A stretch of DNA of 17,142 bases from an uncultured Flavihumibacter sp. (lineage in GTDB: Bacteria > Bacteroidota > Bacteroidia > Chitinophagales > Chitinophagaceae). Made by a program: the position numbers and the translations under genes. Position 1 is the first letter of the stretch. Each line of letters begins with the position of its first letter. The stretch is taken from the NCBI GenBank assembly GCA_946482545.1, contig CAMLRX010000114.1:1-17142 (forward strand), in the 5' to 3' direction. Shown piece by piece: positions 7,950-14,969 of this stretch. Below the pieces are notes generated by a model. The model did no database searches and was not told the origin of the DNA. It was given only the letters and a program-made list of their open reading frames with translations.

Positions 7950-10900
7950 TTAAAGTTCAATATTGGCGCCTACAGTGAAGGTGCGTGGAACGGGGTAGTG
8001 ACCCATATCCACATTCATGAGGCGGATGTTGTTGTTGAAAGCACCGATCTCCGGATCAAGCCCGGTGTATTTCGTGAATGTTTTCAGGTTCTGTACAGAA
8101 GCGTAAAGCCTTACATTCGCGATACCGGCTTTTCCGATCAGGGATTTGGGAAGACGGTAACCCAGCGTAATGTTCTGAATGCGCAGGTACGAGCCATCTT
8201 CCACGTAGCGGTCGCTCATGGCAATGTTGTTCACCTGTCCAATCACGTAACGGGGTACGGAGCCATCGGTATTGGAAGCGGTGTAGCGGTCCATCACTGT
8301 TTTGGATTGGTTGAAATAAGCGTTGTCGTTCTTCTCGAGGCGCCATTTCAGGAAGTTGTATATTTTGGAGCCCTGGTTGCCCTGCAGGAAAATGGAAAGG
8401 TCAAAGTCTTTGTAACTGAAGCTATTCGTGAGACCAAAGGTGAAGTTGGGCAGCGGGCTTCCGATATAAGTGATATCGTTCGCGTCGATGATGCCGTCGG
8501 GTTTGCCATCTGCTCCGCTGATGTCTTTGTAACGAACATCGCCCAACCATGTTTCCGATTCTTTTACGGTGTAGCCAAATTGTGGCAGACTATTATCGAG
8601 GTCTTCCTGGGTGCGGAAAAGTCCGTCGGTTACAAGGCCGAAGAAAGAACCCACCGCATAACCGGGATTGGTGTAGGTGAGGGTGTAGTTGTCGAAATAC
8701 ACGCGTCCGGTAAGACCGGCGGTGGAGTTCGCCATTTTATCGAGTTTGTTTTTGAAGTGGGAGAAAATGAGGTTGGTTCTCCAGGTGAAATTTTCTTTGC
8801 GGATATTTTGTGAAGTGATACTGATATCGATACCGGTGTTTGACATTTGCCCATCGTTCCCGATTGGCGCTTTCAGGTCATCCCACTGATCGCCTACACC
8901 AATAAGCCTTGGCCCGGTAAGAAACAGCAACATGTCTTTGGTGGTTTTCCGGTAAACATCTACGGTAAGATCGATGCGGTTATTAAGAAAGGATGCATCG
9001 ATGCCGAGGTTCTTCGTTTCCACGGATTCCCAGCTGAGGTCAGGATTGGTGATGCCGTTGAGGTAGCTGGAATTACCGAATCCAACCGGGCCGGGCCAGA
9101 AGCCGATGGCTGAAGTATAGGGCGGGTTCTGTGCGCCGCTGGGCAGGTTCTGGTTGCCCACAAGTCCGTAGCCCAAACGAACCTTCAGGTTATTCACCGT
9201 ATTGGTGATGTTGGCAGCGAAACGTTCGTTGGTGAGCGTCCAGGCGAAAGATGCGCCGGGGAAATAACCCCACTTGTTGTTCGGTCCAAAGTTGGAGGAG
9301 CCATCTGCGCGGATGCTGAGGGAAAGCGCATAGCGGTTGTCGTAAGCATAGGTGCCTCTGGCGAAATAAGATTCCATGGCCCACTGGTTTTTTCCACCGT
9401 TTAGTTCCCAGGTTTCCTTGTCGCTGTTGCCGCTGTTCAGGTCGAGAATATTGTTCTGAAGGTCCACTTTTTTACCCCCGATCTCTTCGTAGTAAGAGTA
9501 TTGTGCTTCGTGACCTGCTGTGGCGGTGATGCCGTGTTTACCAAAATATTTATTGTAATTCACGTAGTTTCTGAGCGCATAATAGTAGCTGTTACCTCTT
9601 CTGTCGAAAAGCTGGCTTTGCAGTGCACGTGTGCCGATATTGCCGGAGCGCTGGTAGGCGAGGTTGTTGTTCAACCCCAGCGAATAGGAAACTTCGTTCC
9701 TGAAACTGAAGTTTTTGAGGAAGAGTATCTCTGCATAAATGTTGCCGAACACCTGTGTATTCGTGAGTTTGGTGCCCCTGAAATGACTTTCCGCAATAGG
9801 ATTCCCTACGTCAGGACGGAAACCGCCCATATCCGTACTGTTGCCAGCACCCCAGGTACCGTCCAGGTTTTTGAGTGGCGTGAGCGGGTTGAGGATGGTG
9901 GCATCGAATATGGCGCCCGGTGCCGCATCCGCCAACGTTATATTCTGAATACTACGCGAAGCGTTTGCGCTTACGCCCATTTTTAACCAGTTCTTCAATT
10001 GGTGATCCAGGTTGAAACGGGTGGAATATCTTTTGAAATCAGATCCCAGCAAAGTACCCGTCTGGTCGAAATAGTTCATCGACAAATAATAATTCGTTTT
10101 GTCTTTTCCGCCAGAGAAACTCAGTTGGTGGTTCTGGATCTGACCGGTGCGGAACATCGCTTCCTGCCAATCTGTACCCTCACCCAGCAGTTCGGGGTTG
10201 GCGAATTCTTCAATGGGGTTAACGGCCACTTCATTGTGGTACTGCGCGAACTCGCGGAGGTTCATCAGGTCGAGCCGGTTGGCTATTCTGGCCTGACCAA
10301 CATATACGTCGTAGTTGATTTTGCCTTCTCCTTTTTTCCCTTTCTTGGTGGTGATCAGGATCACACCATTCGCAGCCTGTGATCCGTAAATGGCCTGTGC
10401 CGATGCATCTTTCAGGATATCCACCGATTCAATATCATTCGGGTTGAGGGTAGCCATTACGCTGTTTCCGGTTTGCCCGTCGGCACCGCCAAGACCTGCA
10501 AAACCTGCGCTGGAACGTGTGTTGCTGAAGAACGGTACACCGTCAATCACGATCAGCGGATCGTTGCTGTTGATGGTGGTTACACCGCGCACTTTCACGG
10601 AAACGCCGCCACCAGGCTGACCGGTGTTGTTAGTAACAGTTACCCCGGCCACTTTTCCCTGAAGCGCCTGGTCGATGCCCGAAACCGGGAGGTCTTTAAT
10701 GTCTTTTTCAGTAACCGTGGAAATAGAAGAACTGATGTCGCCACGGCGTCTCGTGCCGTAACCGATCACCACTACCTCATTCATTTTGTCTTCCGCCACA
10801 TTCAATGTAACAAGGATATTGGAACGGGCTCCAATAGCGATATCCTGTGTACGCATACCCACATAAGAAATGGAAAGTGTGGTGGTGGTTTGTGGAAGTG

Positions 10901-11096
10901 TAATGCTGAAGGCACCGTTAGCATTACTGGTAACCGACTTTTTCAGCCCCTTCGCACTAACAGTGGCATTGGCAAGCGGTGTGCCTTTTTCATCGGATAT
11001 GATCCCGGTTATAACCTTTTCCTGTGCATAGGAAAGAAGGAGGATAAAAACGCCGCATAGCGTAAGTATCACTCTTCGCAATGAAGAATTTCTCAT
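7950..11096 (-). CDS. SusC/RagA family TonB-linked outer-membrane transporter
   Basis: This is the outer-membrane barrel that imports glycan oligosaccharides with energy from TonB. A signal peptide runs to about A24 (LTLCGVFILLLSYA). A carboxypeptidase-D-regulatory-like domain spans 28-100 (GIISDEKGTPLANATVSAKG), then the SusC-type TonB-box region NEVVVIGYGTRRRGD (106-120). The plug follows to about 250, with LPVSGIDQALQGKVAGV and VKVRGVTTINSNDPLIVIDGVP. The rest is the 22-stranded barrel, including the common FSGGKDKTNYYLSMNYFDQTG block. Length (1048 residues) is normal. The last residues are VGANIEL, so the terminal residue is leucine where most barrels end in an aromatic. It is the first gene of the mannan locus and is divergent from the AraC-family regulator. 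A perfect -7 box lies 20 bases before the ATG. The imported glycan is inferred from the neighbours. Confidence 0.95.
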   Translation of the reverse strand: MRNSSLRRVILTLCGVFILLLSYAQEKVITGIISDEKGTPLANATVSAKGLKKSVTSNANGAFSITLPQTTTTLSISYVGMRTQDIAIGARSNILVTLNVAEDKMNEVVVIGYGTRRRGDISSSISTVTEKDIKDLPVSGIDQALQGKVAGVTVTNNTGQPGGGVSVKVRGVTTINSNDPLIVIDGVPFFSNTRSSAGFAGLGGADGQTGNSVMATLNPNDIESVDILKDASAQAIYGSQAANGVILITTKKGKKGEGKINYDVYVGQARIANRLDLMNLREFAQYHNEVAVNPIEEFANPELLGEGTDWQEAMFRTGQIQNHQLSFSGGKDKTNYYLSMNYFDQTGTLLGSDFKRYSTRFNLDHQLKNWLKMGVSANASRSIQNITLADAAPGAIFDATILNPLTPLKNLDGTWGAGNSTDMGGFRPDVGNPIAESHFRGTKLTNTQVFGNIYAEILFLKNFSFRNEVSYSLGLNNNLAYQRSGNIGTRALQSQLFDRRGNSYYYALRNYVNYNKYFGKHGITATAGHEAQYSYYEEIGGKKVDLQNNILDLNSGNSDKETWELNGGKNQWAMESYFARGTYAYDNRYALSLSIRADGSSNFGPNNKWGYFPGASFAWTLTNERFAANITNTVNNLKVRLGYGLVGNQNLPSGAQNPPYTSAIGFWPGPVGFGNSSYLNGITNPDLSWESVETKNLGIDASFLNNRIDLTVDVYRKTTKDMLLFLTGPRLIGVGDQWDDLKAPIGNDGQMSNTGIDISITSQNIRKENFTWRTNLIFSHFKNKLDKMANSTAGLTGRVYFDNYTLTYTNPGYAVGSFFGLVTDGLFRTQEDLDNSLPQFGYTVKESETWLGDVRYKDISGADGKPDGIIDANDITYIGSPLPNFTFGLTNSFSYKDFDLSIFLQGNQGSKIYNFLKWRLEKNDNAYFNQSKTVMDRYTASNTDGSVPRYVIGQVNNIAMSDRYVEDGSYLRIQNITLGYRLPKSLIGKAGIANVRLYASVQNLKTFTKYTGLDPEIGAFNNNIRLMNVDMGHYPVPRTFTVGANIEL

Positions 11097-11115
11097 ATAG
11101 CAATCGTGTTTGAAC

Positions 11116-11123
11116 CAAATGTA
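11116..11123 (-). promoter_or_regulatory. Bacteroidota -7 promoter element of the susC-like gene
   Basis: The minus strand reads TACATTTG, matching TAnnTTTG exactly. Its first downstream base is 20 bases from the susC ATG, giving a predicted start of transcription near 11112 and a leader of about 16 bases. No good TTTG is found at -33, as often happens at promoters that need an activator. The near-copy of the AraC-side repeat at 11146-11157 lies just upstream, at about -34 to -45. Confidence 0.5.
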
Positions 11124-11145
11124 TCCGTATTCCGGGGAAAATAAT

Positions 11146-11157
11146 GATACTTATTTA
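11146..11157 (+). repeat. Near-copy of the 12-bp repeat, next to the susC promoter
   Basis: GATACTTATTTA matches 10 of 12 positions of the AATACTTTTTTA repeats found on the regulator side of the same intergenic region, in the same orientation. It is centred about 40 bases upstream of the predicted susC transcription start, the usual place for an activator overlapping the -35 region. The region is AT-rich, so a chance match is possible. Confidence 0.3.
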
Positions 11158-11263
11158 GCAGATATGAATGAAAATTCAATCATAAAAAGTGCTAATGCTG
11201 ATTTTTATTTTTAAATAACTGATTATTATTGTTTTATAAGTTGCCTGCTGTAATTGGATCGAT

Positions 11264-11296
11264 AATACTTTTTTACTGAAAGGAAATACTTTTTTA
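11264..11296 (+). repeat. Two 12-bp direct repeats with 21-bp period, upstream of the AraC gene
   Basis: AATACTTTTTTA occurs exactly at 11264-11275 and again at 11285-11296. The start-to-start distance of 21 bases puts both on the same face of the helix. AraC-type proteins bind paired direct half-sites with about this spacing (araI1 and araI2 are also 21 bases apart), so this is a candidate operator for the regulator that starts 29 bases further on. An alternative reading is that TACTTTTT inside the repeats is a -7 box (one mismatch to TAnnTTTG); the first copy has a TTG at 11241-11243, 22 bases upstream. Both could be true. Confidence 0.45.
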
Positions 11297-11324
11297 TACC
11301 TTCATTCGCGGTTAAGCTTGCAAT

Positions 11325-12212
11325 ATGATGAAAACGGAACTGCTGAGGGAGATTACCCCACTCACCCAAAGTGATTGTTTTACGGTGTTCTCACGCACCA
11401 AAAACAAGTTCGATTTCCCGTTACATTACCACCAGGAGTTTGAACTGAACTTCATCTGGAATGCGCCGGGTGCGAAACGTATGATCGGCGATCACATTGA
11501 AGAGATAGAAGATATTGAATTGGTACTCGTGGGGCCTGATCTGCAACATGGCTGGTTCACACACAAATGTACCAGTGCGCAGATCAAGGAAGTGACCATC
11601 CAGTTTCACCGCAACCTGTTCGACGAACATTTTCTGCAACGCAACCAGATGAGTTTTATCCGTGCGATGTTTGAGCGCTCTCTGCGAGGTATTCTCTTCT
11701 CCCGTGAAACCACTGCGGCCATTATGCCACGTTTAATGGAGTTGCCGCAGAAGCACGGATTTGATTCGGTGCTGGAACTGATGTCTATTCTGCATGATCT
11801 CTCCATTTCCCGGAACATGCGTACCTTATCGGATGTGTCTTTCAGTAATATGGAATCATTCAGTTTCAACAGCCGCAGGGTGAAGGAAGTAATGCATTAC
11901 CTGAATGCGCATTTCGATAAAAATATAACCTTATCTGAATGTGCCCGTCTTGCTGCTATGACGGATGTGGCTTTCAGCCGTTTTTTCAAAGCACGGACCG
12001 GAAAAACTTTTATTGACACTTTAAATGATATCCGCCTGGGACACGCTTCGCGGATGCTGATAGAAACCACACAAAGTGTAAATGAGATCGCCTACAAATG
12101 CGGGTTCAATAATATGTCGAATTTCAACCGCATCTTCCGGAAGAAAAAAGATTGTACACCCCGAGATTTCAGGGAAGCCTATACTTCTACCGGCGTACGG
12201 GCGTTTTTCTGA
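11325..12212 (+). CDS. AraC-family transcriptional regulator with cupin sensor domain
   Basis: This is a one-component DNA-binding regulator, probably sensing a sugar or oligosaccharide and controlling the divergent mannan locus. Residues about 1-165 form a cupin-like ligand domain with the typical FPLHYHQEFELNF start (H34, H36, E40). Residues about 185-285 form the double helix-turn-helix: ITLSECARLAAMTDVAFSRFF (201-221) is the first and SVNEIAYKCGFNNMSNFNRIF (251-271) the second, ending with the family's CTPRDFR. Length (295 residues) is normal. Two ATGs are adjacent (11325 and 11328) and either may be used. It has no receiver domain. Regulators of this class are less usual for glycan loci than hybrid two-component or SusR types, but the divergent position and the repeats upstream support the link. 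Its stop codon directly abuts the stop of the convergent kinase gene. Confidence 0.9.
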   Translation: MMKTELLREITPLTQSDCFTVFSRTKNKFDFPLHYHQEFELNFIWNAPGAKRMIGDHIEEIEDIELVLVGPDLQHGWFTHKCTSAQIKEVTIQFHRNLFDEHFLQRNQMSFIRAMFERSLRGILFSRETTAAIMPRLMELPQKHGFDSVLELMSILHDLSISRNMRTLSDVSFSNMESFSFNSRRVKEVMHYLNAHFDKNITLSECARLAAMTDVAFSRFFKARTGKTFIDTLNDIRLGHASRMLIETTQSVNEIAYKCGFNNMSNFNRIFRKKKDCTPRDFREAYTSTGVRAFF

Positions 12213-13652
12213 TCAGTTTGCCAACGCGGGAACAAGGAAGGAGAAGCGGCTGCCTTTTCCTTTTTCGCTTTCAATGAAGAGCCTTCCATTGTTCTTCGCA
12301 AGGTATTCACGGCAGAGTAGCAGTCCAAGTCCGGAACCCTGTTCACTGGAAGTGCCTTCCACGGTAAAATGTTCTCCCCTCAGCAATTGTTCCACTTCCT
12401 CCGCGCTCATCCCTTTTCCCTGGTCCTGTACAAAAACGCGGACCATTTTTCCTTCTGCGCTGGCGCCAATCTCAATGAAACTGTCTTCCGGACTGAATTT
12501 GATGGCATTCGAGATGAGGTTGCGCAGTACCAGATGAACGGAGTCAGGGTCCGCGAAAACCGGTGGACAGGCAGCAATTTTATTTTCGAGCCGGATTCTT
12601 TTGTTTTCTGCCTGCAGGCGCATCAGCATCAACACCTGTTCTGTCATTTCTTTTACATCAACGCGGGACGGATGTATTTCGGAAGCGGTGATCTGCGCCT
12701 TCGACCAGGTGAGCAGGTTTTCAAGCAGGTTTGTAGTATAGTTGAGATCGTTCACAATATCGGGCAATGCTTTTTTTACATCTTCTCCTGAAAAATCGTA
12801 TTGTCTGGCCATAGTGAAGTAGTTGCGCAAGGCGTAAACCGGGTTGCGGAGATCGTGGGATACGATGGAGAAAAGTTTGTTTTTCAACTTGTTCAGTTCC
12901 GCCAGTTCCTGGGTCTGTACTTCAAGCCGGTCGGCTTTTTCACGTATTTCCTGGGCCTGTTTCCTGATTTCAACATTTCTGGATGCGAGTTTTCTTGCCT
13001 GTTGTTTGAGCTGACTTTCAAAGGAAACTGTTTCGTTTTTAATCAGGAACAAAGCGTAAAAAATGAGGAATCCGGCAATGACCTGATTAGCGATAAAAAA
13101 TGCCGGGTTGATATCTACTAACCTTATGGAGCCTTGTTGCGGAACTATTTGCGAGATAAGGTAACCAAGAAAACAATAGGAGCAGGTAAGAATGACCGTT
13201 TTTAGCCTGTTTAAAAAGAATACGGAGAGAACGCCATATAAGATAAAGAATAACTCAAGGCCAAGATCCGTTTGCCTGAAATACATAAGCGCCGTAAAAA
13301 GCGGGTAAAAGAGAAAATAGAGGGTGAAAGCGGCGGCGTGCTTTTTTTTGCCTGTGAGCCATAAAACGATGGAACTGATGGGTACAGGCGAGAAAGCCAC
13401 GACCCACGCCTCCCAAGGTAGTTCATCGTGATTCAGAATACCCGCCAATGGGATGAAAAGGCCCGTCAGCAGGCCGAAAATATTCAGGATATTAAATATG
13501 CGCAGTTTTCTACGCATGTATTCAGGAAGATCAGGCGCGTTCCCCCATGAGGAAACCTGGTCGTTCAACGCTTCCAATCGGTTCATACGGTCAGATGTTA
13601 CAGGGTTTGGTTCGAAGGATAGGTCGCTTTCCAGGATTAGGCGCTGTTTCAT
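12213..13652 (-). CDS. Membrane-bound sensor histidine kinase without adjacent response regulator
   Basis: This is an ATP-dependent signalling kinase that phosphorylates itself on histidine and passes the phosphate to a response regulator. Residues 1-50 are cytoplasmic. About six hydrophobic segments follow between 52 and 205 (for example NIFGLLTGLFIPLAGIL and FFIANQVIAGFLIFYALFLI) and form an unnamed integral-membrane sensor. A coiled coil (about 207-256) leads into the HisKA domain with FSIVSHDLRNPVYALRN, where H266 is the phospho-acceptor. The ATPase domain has an N box (LRNLISNAIKFS, N378 and N382), G1 (DQGKGM, 410-415) and G2 (GSGLGL, 439-444), so all catalytic parts are present. No response regulator lies nearby; the convergent AraC protein has no receiver domain. 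ATG at 13652 is chosen; a TATATTTC box (one mismatch) lies 11 bases upstream. The signal sensed is unknown. Confidence 0.9.
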   Translation of the reverse strand: MKQRLILESDLSFEPNPVTSDRMNRLEALNDQVSSWGNAPDLPEYMRRKLRIFNILNIFGLLTGLFIPLAGILNHDELPWEAWVVAFSPVPISSIVLWLTGKKKHAAAFTLYFLFYPLFTALMYFRQTDLGLELFFILYGVLSVFFLNRLKTVILTCSYCFLGYLISQIVPQQGSIRLVDINPAFFIANQVIAGFLIFYALFLIKNETVSFESQLKQQARKLASRNVEIRKQAQEIREKADRLEVQTQELAELNKLKNKLFSIVSHDLRNPVYALRNYFTMARQYDFSGEDVKKALPDIVNDLNYTTNLLENLLTWSKAQITASEIHPSRVDVKEMTEQVLMLMRLQAENKRIRLENKIAACPPVFADPDSVHLVLRNLISNAIKFSPEDSFIEIGASAEGKMVRVFVQDQGKGMSAEEVEQLLRGEHFTVEGTSSEQGSGLGLLLCREYLAKNNGRLFIESEKGKGSRFSFLVPALAN

Positions 13653-13663
13653 GGGATGTCGAC

Positions 13664-13671
13664 GAAATATA
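13664..13671 (-). promoter_or_regulatory. Possible -7 promoter element of the kinase gene
   Basis: The minus strand reads TATATTTC, one mismatch from TAnnTTTG, 11 bases before the kinase ATG. No matching -33 element is seen. It is listed mainly because the position fits the short-leader pattern of the other genes here. Confidence 0.25.
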
Positions 13672-13696
13672 CAGGTTTTGGCTGAATTGTAAAACG

Positions 13697-13733
13697 TTCA
13701 GTGTTTTTTATACACTTCTTTCAGTGTTTATAC
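13697..13733 (+). repeat. Direct repeat in the kinase/rmuC divergent region
   Basis: TTCAGTGTTT occurs at 13697-13706 and 13720-13729 (23-bp period). Each copy is followed by ATAC, after three extra Ts in the first copy. The pair lies between the two divergent genes, 45-80 bases from the kinase start, and could be an operator. With only two copies in AT-rich DNA, chance cannot be excluded. Confidence 0.35.
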
Positions 13734-13766
13734 TTAGCGATATACGGTGATTTTCTTCCAGAGGAT

Positions 13767-13799
13767 TTTGAAAACGTATTCAAACGGCGTCTATCTTTG
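13767..13799 (+). promoter_or_regulatory. Complete Bacteroidota promoter (-33 and -7) of rmuC
   Basis: TTTG at 13767-13770 and TATCTTTG at 13792-13799 are separated by 21 bases, which fits the TTTG/TTG ... TAnnTTTG promoter of the Bacteroidota primary sigma factor. The expected transcription start is near 13802-13805. The ATG of rmuC is at 13804, so the mRNA would have almost no leader. This also argues against the upstream in-frame GTG at 13747 as start, since it lies before the promoter. Confidence 0.6.
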
Positions 13800-13803
13800 G
13801 TGC

Positions 13804-14967
13804 ATGGTATTCGCGGAATTGTTAAGTATTGTTTTGCTGGCGCTGCTGTTATTGGTGGTGGTGGGCTGGTGGCGGGCAACCGGCAAATGGAGTGAAAAGT
13901 TGTTGCGGGCGGAAAAGCAATTGGCTGAGGTAAATGTTTTGTTGGAAGAAAAGGATAGGAAACTGCGGGAGCTGGACCTGAAGCAGGATTTTCGTACGCT
14001 TGCGGGAGAAGTGCTGGAGGAAAAAGCGGCGCAGTTCAACCGGGTGCAGGAAACACAACTGAGGTTTATGCTGGAACCGGTGCAGCAACAGATCAACCAG
14101 TTCCGCCAGGACCTGGATATCCGTTTAAAGTATGATGCGGGTGACCGGATATCACTGCGCGAACAAATCCGCCAGATGATGGAACTGAACCACACCCTGA
14201 GTGAACAGGCCAACAGCCTCACGAACGCGCTGCGTGGGCAGAATAAAACACAGGGAAACTGGGGGGAGATGATCCTGGAAAGTATCCTGGAACATGCGGG
14301 TCTGCAGAAACAGGTGCACTATTTTGTGCAGGAACGGCATGAAAACCAGGAAGGAAAACTGATTCAGCCCGATGTAATCGTGCGGTATCCGGATAAGCGT
14401 GCTGTAGTGATTGATTCGAAAGTATCGTTGCTGGCCTATGAGCAATGGTGCAATGCCGCAACAAAAGAAGAGCGGGAAGATGCGGCAAGGAGCCTGGTCC
14501 GCTCCATGCGAACCCATGCCGATGGATTGTCTGTAAGGTCCTACCAGGATGTGGTGAACAGTCTTGATTTTGTAATGATGTTTGTACCAGTGGAAGGTGC
14601 TTATATCGCGGCGTTACAAACAGATCCATCGTTGTGGCAATACACCTATTCAAAAAAGGTATTGCTGATCAGCCCTACCAACTTACTCGCAGCGATGAAA
14701 CTGATCTATGATATCTGGCAGAACGATGCCATACATACCCATGCGCTCGAGATCGCCGAACGCGCCGGCAGGATGTATGATAAACTGGCGGGCTTCGTGG
14801 AGAACGTAGATAGAGTAGGTGCTCAGTTGGATAAGGCGAAGCTGCAGTGGGAAGATGCGCGTAAGCAACTCGGTTCGGGCAAAGGGAATCTGTTGTCGCA
14901 GGCGGAGCAACTCCGGCAGTTGGGGATCAAAAACAATAAACGCCTCCCGGAGGCGGGAGACGTTTAA
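13804..14967 (+). CDS. rmuC: DNA recombination protein RmuC
   Basis: RmuC-family proteins limit recombination at inverted repeats and contain a nuclease-like core anchored to the inner membrane. With the ATG at 13804 the protein has 387 residues. It opens with a membrane anchor (residues 1-23, MVFAELLSIVLLALLLLVVV), then a long coiled coil (about 28-145). The RmuC domain follows, with GNWGE (151-155), QPDVIVRYPDKRAVVIDSKVSL (188-209, the PD-(D/E)xK-like core) and SPTNLLAAMKLIYDIWQ further on. The frame stays open upstream to a GTG at 13747, but that would put 19 polar residues before the anchor and would start before the promoter, so ATG is preferred. The last codons form a GC-rich hairpin that serves as terminator for the convergent gene. 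It is divergent from the kinase gene. Confidence 0.9.
   Translation: MVFAELLSIVLLALLLLVVVGWWRATGKWSEKLLRAEKQLAEVNVLLEEKDRKLRELDLKQDFRTLAGEVLEEKAAQFNRVQETQLRFMLEPVQQQINQFRQDLDIRLKYDAGDRISLREQIRQMMELNHTLSEQANSLTNALRGQNKTQGNWGEMILESILEHAGLQKQVHYFVQERHENQEGKLIQPDVIVRYPDKRAVVIDSKVSLLAYEQWCNAATKEEREDAARSLVRSMRTHADGLSVRSYQDVVNSLDFVMMFVPVEGAYIAALQTDPSLWQYTYSKKVLLISPTNLLAAMKLIYDIWQNDAIHTHALEIAERAGRMYDKLAGFVENVDRVGAQLDKAKLQWEDARKQLGSGKGNLLSQAEQLRQLGIKNNKRLPEAGDV
14938..14965 (-). terminator. Intrinsic terminator of the acyl-CoA synthetase gene, inside the end of rmuC
   Basis: Arms AAACG-C-CTCCC and GGGAG-A-CGTTT pair with one mismatch around a 6-base loop. A competing tight hairpin, CGCCTCC/GGAGGCG, uses 14941-14955. 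On the minus strand the stem is followed by a T-rich run (ATTGTTTTTG), as in intrinsic terminators, and it lies just after the synthetase stop. On the plus strand only three Ts follow, so it would stop rmuC transcription poorly. Confidence 0.55.
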
Positions 14968-14969
14968 GT

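Noticed and set aside
7998..8813. 271-codon open frame antisense to the susC-like gene
   Set aside because: It lies wholly inside a well-supported gene and has a composition typical of an antisense shadow with no domain.
11165..11218. Small inverted repeats (TGAAT/ATTCA and TTATTT/AAATAA) in the susC-AraC intergenic region
   Set aside because: Short arms in very AT-rich DNA; expected by chance.
11325..13652. AraC-family gene and histidine kinase as a two-component pair
   Set aside because: The AraC protein has a cupin domain and no receiver domain, and the genes are convergent, not an operon.
13747..13803. Longer rmuC starting at the in-frame GTG
   Set aside because: It lies upstream of a good promoter and adds 19 residues before the natural membrane anchor; ATG 13804 fits better.
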